Assembly (NCBI GenBank): GCA_021464525.1
Contig: JADRCO010000698.1
Span: 1 to 27,989 of the forward strand
Reading direction: 5' to 3'
Source: Rhizophagus sp. LPA8_4_AMF
Taxonomy: Eukaryota > Glomeromycota > Glomeromycetes > Glomerales > Glomeraceae
DNA length: 27,989 nt
Shown here one piece after another: positions 1 to 12,689 of the stretch; positions within the stretch are counted from its first letter, which is position 1, and each line of letters starts with the position of its first letter. The notes beneath the pieces were generated by a model, which had not been told where the DNA came from, ran no database searches, and saw nothing but the letters and a program-made list of their open reading frames with translations. Both the position numbers and the translations under genes were made by a program.

Positions 1-900
1 TTTTAACTATCCCCCTCCCCCCCTTTAATAATTACGTAATAAGTGTCACTTCCCTTATCATAATAGTTCAATTTTAAGCCAATATTAAAAACAAATTAGA
101 TATGTCAAATATTTAATACTATTACAAATGTAATATATAGGATCCAACAATAATAAAATAATTTAGATCCTGTGTAATAAAAATTTTAAAATGAAATATC
201 TTGATCAATATTACATCTATACTACAGAGATAATATAGATATCAAAATATTCGTCTTAATAAGACAAATTTAACAAATCTAAAATCATTAAAATCCAATC
301 ACTAGTTCTCAAATTAGTAAAATTTAAAGCCAAAAAGTTAATATAATTTTTTATATATTTATTATAAGGTTTATACAAAATCAGATCTGTTTTTTTAGTA
401 TGATATTATTTGAGATCTTAATGCAATCTTATAAATTATTAAAAAAAATATAAATTATATTTAAATTAGTTTATAATAGTTTTGAACAGCTTAAAACAGT
501 TTCAAACTTATAGACTTCTGAACAGTTTTGGATAGTTTTGGATATATCCAAAACTGTCTAAAACTATCCAATCAAAAAAAGCAATTGAAACCTAATACTG
601 ATTATATATATTGCCAATATAGGTGATAAGTCAAACTTTTTCTTGAAAAAAGAGAATTGGTTATCTTTTATAATACTTTATAAGGTTTAGATCTTAAATA
701 TATATTAAGTTTTCTTATTTTGTATAAGTTTAGTATATATATATAAAGTAATATTAGAATATAGCAAGGTCACATCTATAAAAAGAATAAAAAAAAAAAA
801 TAATATGATATATATTATTTAAAAGTTTTTAATAAATTTTATTTAAATTAAATATAAGAAAAACTGAAAATAAAAATAAATATAAAAAAAAATTATGAAA
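1..900. other. Non-coding AT-rich stretch
   Basis: No credible open frame or RNA gene. The only structure seen is the palindrome at 524-565 and its flanking AACAGTTT-like motifs. Confidence 0.6.
524..565. repeat. 42-base palindrome built from a tandem 10-mer
   Basis: Two copies of GTTTTGGATA (525-544) are followed at once by their inverted, slightly diverged copies (545-564). The central 20 bases GTTTTGGATATATCCAAAAC are a perfect palindrome; the full 21-bp stem has two G-T wobbles and no loop. Similar GAACAG/AAACAG motifs precede it (481-523). Confidence 0.7.
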
Positions 901-917
901 ATTATATTAATATTATT

Positions 918-1076
918 GCCATTTTCAAAATGGTTGATGCAGTTATGTTTTGAATAAAAAAAAAAGAAACCCGAATACCAGATAAATACCAGACAAATAA
1001 TGGATGAAAACCGGACGAATATTGGTATTCAAATATTCAATCACAAATAAACTGCTTCAATCATTTTGAAAATAGC
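918..1076. repeat. Imperfect long inverted repeat, possible small MITE
   Basis: The left arm (918-945) begins GCCATTTTCAAAATG and ends GATGCAGTTA. The right arm (1048-1076), read in reverse complement, begins GCTATTTTCAAAATG and ends GAAGCAGTTTA. About 25 of 28 positions match. A second nested inversion GAATACCA...TGGTATTC sits inside, with a degenerate TACCAGAYAAA tandem. No clear target duplication is seen, so a MITE is plausible but unproven. Confidence 0.55.
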
Positions 1077-1086
1077 TGTAAATCAA

Positions 1087-4060
1087 ATTTTAAATACCAA
1101 AAAATCCAAGAATAAGTTTTGTATTTACAGTAATAAGAATATGTAAAGTATTACTAGGATTTGCTTATTATCAATAGATGTGGTCTTTTAATTTTTTATA
1201 ATAGATAGTATAAGTAAAGAATATTTTAGTAAAAAAATTCATAAATTTATAAATTATGCATTTTATATAGCTGAAGGTTTTTATTCTTATTCTTTAGCTA
1301 AACTTAAATATTTTAACTAGTATGATTTAATGAAACTAATGATTGGATGATTGAATTTTATTGGTCAAATAGAACAAAAAGAAATTCTAATCAGTTCTAA
1401 TTAAATGAAAGTCATTTTGCAAATGATAACTTTTATTACTTTTATTCAAAATCAAATGTATCATACGATTACATATTTTACAATAAAGGGTCTATGATAC
1501 GGTCAAGTCCGATATTTTTTTGCCTAATAAAATTGCATTCCTTTTTTTTCGCGTGGCTAACTTAAAAAAATTCTCGACATATACGCGAATTTTACATGAA
1601 TAATAAATTTACTTATATAGAAGAATTGAAAGAAATAATTAAATAACTGCTTATAAATTATTAACTGTTAATTAAAATTAATTGAGATATACTCGATATA
1701 AACATTTTAATATTTAAAATTATTTCATTTTTCCGAAACAAAAAAAAATAAAATCATTTGACTAGTTTGTGTTTTCTTTTTAACTATACAAATCATACAA
1801 TTACCCAAATTAATCTACATCATTTTATATTTTTATTTAAATGATAAATAAAAATTTTCTCATTTCACAAAAATAAACACAAGATAATTGAAAGAATCAC
1901 AGCCATTTTTCTTTTACAGGGATTATTTATTAATATTTTTTTCCCACATACAATGATGAAAAGCGTATGACAAAAAAATTATTTTTTACGAGATTATTGT
2001 TTTAAATTAAATTTTTAATTGTTTTTTTTACTCGCTCACCCTTTCAACCGCACAAAATCGTGGGATGAAAAAGTAATAATAATAATATTTTAAGATGTTT
2101 TTAGAATTGATTTCAGGGGGAATTTCAACGAACTTCCTCATGAAAGATGTTACCCTTTTATGAAGAGAAAGAAAAGGTAAATGTTAAAAACTTTGCCACT
2201 TTTATTATTTCCAATTTTATCAAAGTTCAAAAAGATGGGTTAACTTCATTAAGTAAAATTAAAAGTCATTGCTTTGTTAAAATTCATTCAATTTGTATTA
2301 TTTTTTTTTTGCTTTGATAATAAATATAAAAAAAAATAATTTAGGACTTTTTTTAATTTTGCGGTAGGGGGAAAAAAAAATTTCGATCTGCGTAATTCGA
2401 AGTCCGATAGAGAAAAACAAGTAATAAAACTTGTTATTCTGTAATTATTTCGGGCTTTTTCTATATAGAATTCTTATTCGCGAAAAGAAAAAAAGTAAAA
2501 ATAAATTTTTGATTACTTTAATTAGCCATTTCCAGTTACGTGACACAAAGTAATTTTGTTGTGGCTAGTGTCTCTTATTTGTTTTAAAAACGGTTTATGT
2601 TCGATGATGTTATATATTATGCGGGAGAATTCTTCTCGCATTTTCTACAAAGTTTACAAAGAGGGAAAAAATCAAGTAACCAAATCGATCAAAGAATAAA
2701 AATATCAAAGGACGGGAAACGTAAAGTCCGGTGTTAAGAATCAATGTATGGAATAATTCATAAACTGTAATTCCGGATTTTCTTTTATTCAATTTCTGTG
2801 GAACAAATCTTTTGAAGCCAGTGTGGCACAAACGAGTATTATATAATCAACATAAAAATCGTCATTAGAAATTAATATGCGGCGCTCTTTCTCTACAAAT
2901 TAACCAAATATGGGGTAATTAAAAAAGACGCTAAATAACTGTTGAAATGATTACTTTTTAAGGAAATTATAACCAAAGTTTTTTAGGTTTAAAGAAAAAA
3001 GATGACAAATCTGATTGTTTAAATGATGGCCCGTTCGCAAAAAAAAAAAAAAACGAAAAACGAATAAAATTATCGAATAACTTTATTATATTTTTAAATT
3101 TATTATTTATTTATTTATCTTATTTATATCGTTTATTAGTACATCCCATTTCAATTAATGAATTTAACACCAATATCTAAAATTTAATTGGTGCGATTAA
3201 AAAATTATAATGTAAAAGCGAAATCCATGTGGAATTTGTCATACAAAAAAACTATGCAATAATTTGTATATCTTGGTTTACCATAATAACATTTATATGA
3301 GATTCTTTGTACAGTATGAGAAAAATCAAATATATAACATAAATATTAATTATTAATGAAATCTGATTTTAGAACCTTTAAAAAGTTGAAAGTTGAAACA
3401 AATAAAAATTATTGAACATGCCAAAATTCTCGCAGCAAACATTCAATCAATCGGAATGTATTTTCCATTTCCTGCATGAACAAAGCGTAACTGTGTAGCA
3501 GGGAGATGGGAAAAGTTTTTATTAGTTTCGTGGTAAAATTTGATTGGTAAAATCATCATTAATATTATTATAAACAGCTAAGGCTTATCATTTAATACAA
3601 CAAAAATTCAAAATCAAAAGCAATGATCTTTTTTGGAAACATATTAAAAGAAAAACAAGGAATTGATAATAATAATATACAGTAAAAATTATTACTATTA
3701 AGATTGTTGTATAATTTTGGTCAATAATTAACAAATTCCGGTTAAAGACATTTAACTCCTGCGTATAATCATTGATTTGCATTGTTTTAAATTCTTTTTG
3801 TAACACAATATTGTTATCAACCTCTTTATCAGTGAATATTTATTGTAATAATATAAAAAAAAAAATTTTTTTTTTTTTTTTATATGGTCAATAGTAAAAA
3901 GTATACATTTTTTTCTATACACTGAAAAAACTTAATTATATAATACTATATATTTTAAAATGGGGGCGTCCAGGAAAAATAGTCATCCCCCTTTCATTTT
4001 TTTTTTTTTTACTTTTATAATATAAACATAAATAATCGGGATATTATAGAATAAATTTTT
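1087..4060. other. Non-coding stretch upstream of the 101-residue gene
   Basis: No convincing gene on either strand. A 26-codon ATG frame at about 3419 and a 73-codon minus frame near 2610-2831 were judged chance. An A11T16 tract lies at 3855-3881. Confidence 0.5.
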
Positions 4061-4068
4061 TATATAAA
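4061..4068 (+). promoter_or_regulatory. Possible TATA box of the 101-residue gene
   Basis: TATATAAA followed by CTCCCATTTTC, about 218 bases before the ATG at 4279. The spacing implies a long, T- and A-tract-rich leader. AT-rich background makes this weak. Confidence 0.25.
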
Positions 4069-4278
4069 CTCCCATTTTCTTTTCAAAGCATTTTCAACAA
4101 ATCGAAAAAAAAAAAATATTTTTTGAAAGAGAAAAATAAAAAACATAAAAAATAATCATTCCGTTTAAATCTATCCAAAAGTTTTCTTTAATAAATCTAT
4201 AAAAGTTTTCTTTACCTTTTTTTTTCAAAGAAGCAAATATCTTCCTTTTTTTTTAATACTCAAAGAAATTCAATAAAA

Positions 4279-4584
4279 ATGTCTCGAAAAGAACAAAGCT
4301 GGGCCACAACCAAAGATGATTCTATAATAGTGAATACATTGTTTGAGAATATCGTATTATTCTTTATGACGGTATTCGTATTGCTTTGCGGGTCGGAAAA
4401 TAGTAATAACTCAAGCACATCGCACGAAATTCAAATTCATCATTTTTTCTTACCGCAACAACATAAGGCTCTTTATAACATCCTTAAAAATTATTCATCT
4501 AAACAAGATTCTCATCAACCACATGGAATAATGAATCATAATCATCATCATGGTAGAAAGAATCCCTCAATCGCTGCAAACTGA
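4279..4584 (+). CDS. Small hypothetical protein with one hydrophobic segment and His-rich tail (101 aa)
   Basis: Not recognised. A single ATG-initiated open frame of 101 codons ending in TGA. The start context AATAAAAATGTC has A at -3, and a TATA-like TATATAAA lies about 218 bases upstream. The DNA here is visibly less AT-rich than either flank, as expected for coding sequence. Residues 1-16 are polar (SRKEQSWATTKDD). Residues about 17-38 form a hydrophobic segment (core IVLFFMTVFVLLCG) that could be a membrane helix or a signal anchor, although E23 and N24 interrupt its start. The rest is soluble, with a Ser/Asn run (NSNNSST), HHFFLPQQHK, and a His-rich end (HNHHH at 87-91) that might bind metal. 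No homologue comes to mind, and chance occurrence is not excluded. Confidence 0.5.
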   Translation: MSRKEQSWATTKDDSIIVNTLFENIVLFFMTVFVLLCGSENSNNSSTSHEIQIHHFFLPQQHKALYNILKNYSSKQDSHQPHGIMNHNHHHGRKNPSIAAN

Positions 4585-6106
4585 AAAAATTAGGGATAAT
4601 TTTTATTTCATTTTGAACTTCATATTCATATTTTTCATATGCCAACCCTTTTGTAGATATATATATATATATATTTTTTTGGAACGTGACGCATTATATC
4701 TTTTATTTTTATATGGACTTTGAACATTTTTTTTTTTTAATTCTCGCATTTTTTTCAGCATTCAAATTTACAAATTTAAAATTTTAAAAGATTTACATTA
4801 ACTCTTCTTTTTAATAATAATAAAATAAATATACCAAATATATTATTTTTCTTTGTACAGTTTTTTATATATCAAATATTTTTAGTTGTTTTTAGCAATA
4901 TTTTCTACTATTAACAACAATAATACTTGTATTTTTAATACTTTAATAATAAATAATATTATTTTTCTCTTTTTCTTTCTTTAAATTCTTTGATCTGTTT
5001 AAAATTTTGCGAATTTTAAATGTCAATATTTGTCAATATTGCAAATAATATTATTGAATAATGATTAAAGTTGACGCTATCAGAATGTTTCAGAATTGAT
5101 CATTAAGAATTTAGAATTTTTTCAAATAGTAACAAACTAATTATGGGTTCATAGCATGTATAAAAAGACATAATTTGTGTGTTATCCTTGCATTTATTCT
5201 TTACTTCTTTTGGTTACCATAATAAATCCTTCGGTTAATAATTTAAGATATAAGAAAATTTGAGTTTTGGCTGTGACCTATATATTTACCAACTAACAAA
5301 GTATGAAATTTTTTTTTTTTTTTTAAGTTTTTCTTTATAAAGTAATTGTTACAAAATGGAAAAATTTTTTATATAGTGTAATTTTTTTTTAAGATTTGCA
5401 AACTAGCTAAAAAAAAAACTTTATTTTTTAATGAATAAGACTAAATTAATCATTATTATTTACCTTGATCTGTACCCATTATTGAATCTCTTAAACAAAT
5501 CCCGAAAAAAGTATTTACCTAACACATAAATAACTTAGATAACATAAATATTATTGTCATCATTCTTCCACCATGCATTTATTTCATTATTGATAAGACA
5601 TTCATTTTTTTGATTACTATTGTCTTGTATTTTTTATCAAACGTATGGTACGCGTTTTTATTTTACGTGAAATCGTTAACTAAAACTTTTAGATGGACAA
5701 TCAAGGTTTCTTTCATTAATAACAAGATTAAAAACGTGTTTTTTTTTTTGATATACGTACAGAATATGCATATGTACTGTATATTTTATTTTATATTATA
5801 TATTATTTTTTTTAAATGGAAAAAATTAATTTAAATTAATTTATAAAGTTCACCGCACAGCCACAACGAAAATTATCATATTCTTTCTTTGCAATGAATT
5901 TCCTGATTTAGGGTTTTTTTTTATCGTTAATTATTACATTTTTTTTTTAATTATCTCAATTTAGAATTCCTAACATCGATGATTTACAATCTATATAGAT
6001 AATTAATAAGATTTTATTTATATTATTATTTTTAAAAAAATCGTTTCATTTTTTTTTCACAATTTTCCGCTTACCGGAAATAATATTAAAAAAAAAAAAC
6101 TCCACA
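4585..6106. other. Non-coding stretch downstream of the 101-residue gene
   Basis: Contains T-rich 3' flank, an (AT)n run near 4658-4673 and AATAAA-like polyadenylation motifs near 4820. No other gene is supported. Confidence 0.5.
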
Positions 6107-6174
6107 AAATAAATAAATAAATAAACAAATTTGTTTACGCATTAAAACAATCTATTTATTTATTTATTTTATTT
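6107..6174. repeat. Inverted tetranucleotide microsatellite
   Basis: (AAAT)n at about 6107-6126 faces (TATT)n at about 6153-6174, so the two tracts can pair. An inner AAACAAATTTGTTT palindrome lies at 6124-6137. Confidence 0.6.
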
Positions 6175-6183
6175 AACATTTGG

Positions 6184-6225
6184 GCATTTGGCATTTGGCA
6201 TTTAGCATTTAGCATTTAGCATTTA
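6184..6225. repeat. 7-base tandem repeat, six copies
   Basis: GCATTTG twice, then GCATTTA four times, with a partial GCATC at the end. The ordered base change shows expansion of a variant unit. Confidence 0.85.
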
Positions 6226-6480
6226 GCATCGAAAAAAAAGCATTAAATAATTTTCACAAACAATATGTATTCTCTCAAAGAAAACACTCTTATTCTTTCT
6301 GATCATAGGTAATTAGTTATAATTAGTTAGAATTACCCTAAGTAGAATTATGTAAAATTAAGTCGAATTGGCTGATTTAGTTAAAGTTGGTTAGATTTAG
6401 TTACACTTGGTTATTTTACCAACTTTTTTTCTTTCTTTTATGATCTTTTTTAGTCATGTAATCGGCGTCATTTATTTAAT

Positions 6481-6543
6481 ACGGTAATCACGGTAATCAC
6501 GGTAACTACGGTAACTACGGTAATTACAGTAATTACGGTAATT
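6481..6543. repeat. 9-base tandem repeat, seven copies
   Basis: Units ACGGTAATC (two), ACGGTAACT (two), then ACGGTAATT-like (three, one with ACAG). Variant units are clustered, as expected from slippage or unequal exchange. Confidence 0.85.
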
Positions 6544-6599
6544 ACGACAATTTTACGGCAATATATAATTTAAACGGTAAATCGGTAATGACATCGTTT

Positions 6600-8600
6600 A
6601 TCAGTAAAAAATTTGTTTGATAAACAAACGATATGACATAACGAAATAGCCGTAAACAAAATACCATTATGATTAAACGAACAGGTGTTTCAAAACCGCT
6701 ATAAGATAAACACATGTTAGAATTAACGGATCAAAAAAAGAAGGAAAATGTATAAATTAAAAAATAATTCTTATGCAATCACACGAGACAAAAAAGAAGG
6801 AGCGAAGAATAAAAGAATGAAGGAAAAAAAAAAAAAAAAATTTTTTTTTTTTTTAATTTGAAATTCCATATATAAAAAAAAAAATTTACATACATATAGT
6901 CAGATATTTGACTCCTGCATTATCAATCATTGATTATTATTCCATTTCAGAATTTATATTAGGTTATTTTATGATTTATAATTAACGTGCGAATAGTTAA
7001 AATAAATAAATAAGTTAATGTAGTTTAGCATTCATCGACCGCATACATTTCATGATCAAAAGTTGATTGTGTAGTGTTTGACAATCTTTTATATCTAAAC
7101 GCGCCAAAAAAGAATAAAATCTTCATTAAAAAATGATTTTGCGAAAGGGGAGAATGATAAACAAATAGTATACAAATGTTGTGCACAATATATATATCTA
7201 TTTTTTTAAAAAAATCTTTTTTATTATTACCGTTTACTTATTATAATAACTTTACATTCAAGGTAACCTCCGTAATTTTCATGTGATTTTTGGGGTTTTG
7301 TTTTCTTGTGTAAAGTGACTCCGATGCCATTTATCTAATTATATTAATGAGAATCATTTTTATATTTCCATTAAAAAAAAAAAACTTACTTTTTTTCACT
7401 TTTTTTTAAAAGTTAATCTTTCTTTCTTTTTAAAATGGATCTTTCACTAAAACTTTTTTGTTAGTTAACTTCCGAAATTATAAATAAATATACCAGATCA
7501 AAAAAATGAATCTAAAAAGTAATTTTTAAAATCATCCTTTTATATTCACTCGCATTCAGAAATTTTTTTATATGGATTCATTAGCAATCCGCGGAATTAT
7601 GCTCCGAATGTGTAATTACACAAGACGCAATGATCTGTAAGCTACCAAACTAAGAATGGGAATACTAATAGCTTTTATAATCGAACTTTAAAAAAATGTA
7701 TGATTATGCAACAATTTTAAATAATTTATATGGTAAATATCTAAGTCTTTATATAATTGATAGTTATTATGATATATTACTGATAAGGTACATGTATGAT
7801 TCCTGGTAATATGATCATTTTTTAACCCTTGTTTTAAATAATGTTTGATAGAAAATATTAAACATCTTCGTATTTTAAAAATAATTTGTTTCATCATATC
7901 GTACCGTACATCGCTCACGGAGATAGAATGTTTAGCGGCTCCTGCGACTTTCTGCGCGTTTTGAAATTTGAAGATCTGATTGTATTTTATTCTTGTTTAT
8001 ACTAAATATGGTAATCTTTTGATATTCTCACATTGCATAAGAAAAAATGAATCCATTTTATTTTCTAACCATAACCTTACTGATAGATGTAACTAGAGAG
8101 CTTCTATGGCGATAAAAGATATTGTGTAATAATGATAATAACGATAATATATAAATATATAAATATTTCCTTTTTTTATATAATTTTTGCACCTATCGCT
8201 TACACGAACTGATATTCGATTCGAATCTTAGTAGCAATAAGTTAACTAACATATTTCACAATATAATAATATACTGTGTATTTCACATGGATTTCATCAA
8301 AATTATAATTATTAAAAAAAAAATAATTTTCTTTATGTTTCGAGAAATGTATGTAATGTACGACTATTAAATTACTAAATTCTTGTTCATTGAAGGCTTT
8401 TAGGTCTTACTCTTTCATAAAAAAAATTTGCAAATCATTTTTGTGGATCTTTTTGATTAATTTTTGGTTAATAATTTAAGAGATAACTTGTCATTCCCCA
8501 TTTTTTGTGTGTAGATCTTATCTTAACCTGGATCGATATAATAACATGTTTTTGTTATAATTGAACCTAATCAAAAAAGTCTTGTAATGGAAATAAGTTA
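6600..8600. other. Non-coding stretch
   Basis: No gene supported. Contains a striking A17T14 tract (6824-6854). A slightly GC-richer patch near 7900-7980 has no open frame. Confidence 0.5.
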
Positions 8601-9049
8601 ATAAGCATAGTATTATTTTATTATTATAATTAACTAATGTATAAGAATATATAAAAATAAATATAAAATAACCAACAATTGTATTAAATTCTATATAGAT
8701 TTATATATAAATAAGATAATTATAGAAATAAAAGAATTTATTTAATTATACTATATATATAAAATAATTCAATTTAATTACTATTTAAATATAACTTATT
8801 TAAATTCAATTATCATCCTACATTTTTTTTATCTACATTTTTTTTTAAATTTTATAATCATTTTTTATTAAAAACAAACTCTAATTATAATCAAAATAAA
8901 ATATAAAATACTAAAGATTTTGATATTAATAATATAAATTTAAGTAATAATAAATCAGTATGTAATATTTAATTATAAAGAAAAAATATAATTACAAAAT
9001 AAAATTTTAAAGAGGATTTTATTACAAAAAATACACATATATATATTCT

Positions 9050-9545
9050 TTTACTTAATTTTAATGACTTAATATAAAAAAAATGTTATTTCATATATAA
9101 TTTTAATTTTAATTATTAATATAAAATTTTATATAAAAAAAATGGTATCTCATATATAAATAATATAATCTTAATTTTTAACTACTAATATAAAATTTTA
9201 TATTGAAAAAAAATCTATCTTATATATATTATATAATTTTAATTTTAATTACTAATATAAAATTTTATATTTGAAAAAAAATGCTATTTCACATATAATC
9301 TATTTTAATTTTAACTATTAATATAAAATTTTATAGTAAAAAATTATGTTATTTTATATTATATAATATTAATTTTAATTACTAATATAAAATTTTATAA
9401 TGCTATTTCATATATAATCAATCTATCTTAATTATATAAATTTTTATACTAAAAAAAAATGCTATTTTATATTATACAATATTAATTTTAATTATTAATA
9501 TAAAATTTTATATTAAAAGTAATGCTACCTTTATATATAATATTA
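9050..9545. repeat. Diverged tandem repeat of about 67 bases with palindromic core
   Basis: The 14-base palindrome TATAAAATTTTATA recurs at 9120, 9189, 9256, 9322, 9386, 9435 (diverged) and 9499. Spacing is 64-69 bases except one of 49. Between cores each unit carries an A-run, ATGSTATTTCATATATAAT-like sequence and TTTTAATTACTAA, so about seven units are visible. Confidence 0.8.
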
Positions 9546-10689
9546 TTAAATTTAAAATTACCAAAATTATTTAATTATTTCTTAATATTTATTTTTAAAA
9601 AAAAAAAATTTTAAATTTTAAATTTTTATTAATTTCAAATAATTTAAAACTGAACAAGTTATTAAATTGCTTAATGAAGAATGTATTGAAAAATTACTTG
9701 AAATTAATATTTTTGAATTTGAAAAGATGGAAATTAATTAAAAAATTTAATCTCTTGATATCAAAAATTCAAAATGTTATACCTGTGAAAATGACACATA
9801 TATGAATATTATTAATATTTAAAATTGTAGTATGAAATTTGCCAGAATAAGTAGAATGTGGTATAAATGATATATATATGTTTTGTACCAAAAACTTTAA
9901 TTTATTATATTCTAATAGAACTAAAGAGATTATTTAATTATTATTATTTATAAAATTATAAAAAATAAAATTAATTAATATTATATTATTTACAATAATA
10001 TAATTATAGATATAGTAATATATAATTTATATTACATTTTTTTTTTTTAAATACAAAATTTAATATAAAAATTAATAAGCTTTTAATACACTTTTAAATT
10101 TAGATCTATATTTTTTCAATTATTTATTATTTATTTGAATTTTAGCTTTTTTTTTAATTTTAGCAATTTGCAATAAAATTATTATATAATTTTTTTGAAA
10201 AAAATTTTTAAATTTCCTTATAATATTTTATATTATTTAAAAATATTTAAAAATATTAAAATATGAAAAAATTTTAAGAAATATTACTATAACAAAATAT
10301 TATAAAAAGTATAAAAAAGATAATATAAATATAAAAATATTAAATTTAAAAATAAAATTCTATATAATTATATAGGTAGATATATAATATAAATAATAAA
10401 ATATATTAGATTTAAAAAATTTAAATTTACTAGTCAAAATATTCCATTTATTTATTAAAAATAATATTAATTTTAAAATATATATATTTTTATATTACCT
10501 TTAAGGGAAGCAGTAATTTATTATAAAATATTAATTTATATTATCATAAACAGTACAGTTATTCCTAAAATACTCTATTTATCTATAGGTTAAATTATAA
10601 TCACATAATCAGATGTAACAATAATAATATACAGTACATACTATACTGCTTATATAGATTAAAATTAAAAGTATTTTAAAATAAATCTA

Positions 10690-11090
10690 CAGTCAACTCT
10701 TCTTATAACGAATTTTGATATAACAAATTTTACAATATAACGGATCTCTAGTGTAGTACAGATTTTAACATATGAAAAAATCTCATTATACCAAATTTTA
10801 CTAATTAAATGGCGTATACTGTTTAACGAAGTAAATTTTATAAACCGTGTATATAAAATAACCCCTTTAATAATGAATTTTCTTTTACACCGAATTTTCT
10901 TCAATATAATGAAATTATTTGTATAACTTACATTTTTTCGCTATATAGATACAATTATTATACAACAATATATCATAATATACCAAAATTTTCTAGGTTA
11001 TACCAGATTTTCCTATCATATTAACAAATATTCCTATAACGAAGGCCTAATCAGCCTGAACACCTACTTTGTTATATCAAGAGTTGACTG
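10690..11090. mobile_element. 401-base Tc1/mariner-type (pogo-like) MITE
   Basis: Terminal inverted repeats of 23 bases match at 20 positions. The left end starts CAGTCAACTCTT at 10690 and the right end finishes AAGAGTTGACTG at 11090. The element is flanked on both sides by the dinucleotide TA (10688-10689 and 11091-11092). CAGT ends plus TA duplication are the hallmark of the Tc1/mariner superfamily, including pogo elements. The interior repeats degenerate TATAACGAAATTTT-like motifs from both ends and encodes no transposase. It is therefore a non-autonomous element needing a transposase from elsewhere. It is inserted in the most AT-rich block of the window. Confidence 0.85.
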
Positions 11091-12689
11091 TATTTATAAA
11101 AAATATAATAAAAATAATTAAATATTAAATATAAAAAAATACTAATAAATTTTATTTTAATATAAAATTTATTTTTAATATTTTCTTATTTTTTTATTAA
11201 ATCACTTATTTTCTATACTATATTTTTAAAAATATAAAAATAAGTATTTTTTTAAATTTTAATTTTAAAATATAAATTTTAAAAATTTTAATTATTAATT
11301 AATTATTAAATTTGATTTTAAATTTAATAATAAAAAATTTTTATTTATATTGTATTTTAATTATATAATTTATAGCAATTTATATTAAAATGAAATAATT
11401 TTTAATACTAAAATAATAATATTTAATTCTATAAAAATTAGTAAATTTATTTATTTATATATTTATATTTTTACTTATATATATATATATATTATATATT
11501 TATATTAACAGATTTATATATAAATATTCTATATATTTATTACTAAAGTTAATATAATTATTAGCCAAAAATTAATTGAAAAAAAGTAAAAATCTTTTTT
11601 TTTTAATAAAAAATCATAAAATTTTAAAGTATAATAAAAAGAATTTACTAAAAATATTAAAAAACTGAAAATATCATTAATTAAAAATAATCAATACAAA
11701 TAATCATTTATATTAGAAGATATATAAAATTTTTTTGATAATCTATTTTTAAATTTTTATAGAAATAATATCATTAATTTTCTTTTTAAGTTATCAAATT
11801 AAATATAATCTTTATAAAATTCTTTAACTTTAAAAACTAGAAATATATTATTTGTAATAAATTTATCAGAAAAAAAGAATAATACAAAATTTTAAACATA
11901 ATAAAATAACTAATATCAACTATAAATTATTCAAAATTATCTGAATATAATAGAAAGAATTATAACAATAATTTATGGAAAAATAAACAACAGTAAAATA
12001 ATATTTGAAGAATTTTTTTAGATTAAATATATTTAAAATAATACTAAAGTATATTTCAAAATAAATATCAAAATATACTTTATATATATTTTTTAATTTA
12101 TATAATATATAGTATATAGTAGAAGAAAAAAATAGGAAAAAATACTGATGGAAGGTTAAATAGTATGAACTGTGAGGAGGTTTGATTAGGAATAGATAGG
12201 AAAGTATAGTCTTCACAAGTAATATAAATATATAATTTGAAAACTATTAAAAAATAATTTTATTTGTTAATAAAACGTCATTTAATGATAAGCATTTTAC
12301 AAAGATGGTTAAATGCAATGAATATAAATAAATTAAAACTCAAAATTCATTATATGATATATTACAAAGGTTTGTTAAAATAAATTTCTTTATATTGTAT
12401 AATAATAGGATTTTTTTTACTATAGAATTTTTAAACTTAATAAATTCCATTTTAATTAAATATTTAGAATAAATTCTAAATATCTTTCCAATTATACTTT
12501 ATATGTATTATTAAAGAAAATAATTTTAATAAAAATAGTTATACTAAAGGAAAAATTAAAGCTGAATTTTCAAATAAATTGATATTGATGCCTTAAAAAA
12601 TTTAATAATAAATAATGGATTTTTATAAATATTAGAATATAAAGACCTGAAAAAAAAAAAAATTTCTTCTTAATTATTTATAATATGTT

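Noticed and set aside
2610-2831. 73-codon minus-strand open frame
   Set aside because: No domain, no clear promoter or codon signal, and Phe/Leu/Ile-rich composition expected from random AT-rich DNA.
3419-3499. 26-codon plus-strand ATG frame (begins MPKFSQQTFNQ)
   Set aside because: Slightly GC-richer than its surroundings, but too short to support and without any recognisable context.
5610-5834. 74-codon plus-strand open frame
   Set aside because: Composition (runs of Phe, Tyr, Ile) is what T-rich DNA gives; it lacks an ATG start.
10665-10904. 79-codon minus-strand open frame
   Set aside because: Lies across the left end of the MITE and reads the element's repeats; not a transposase.
11920-12216. 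98-codon minus-strand open frame
   Set aside because: Low-complexity Tyr/Phe/Ile/Asn sequence in nearly pure A+T DNA.
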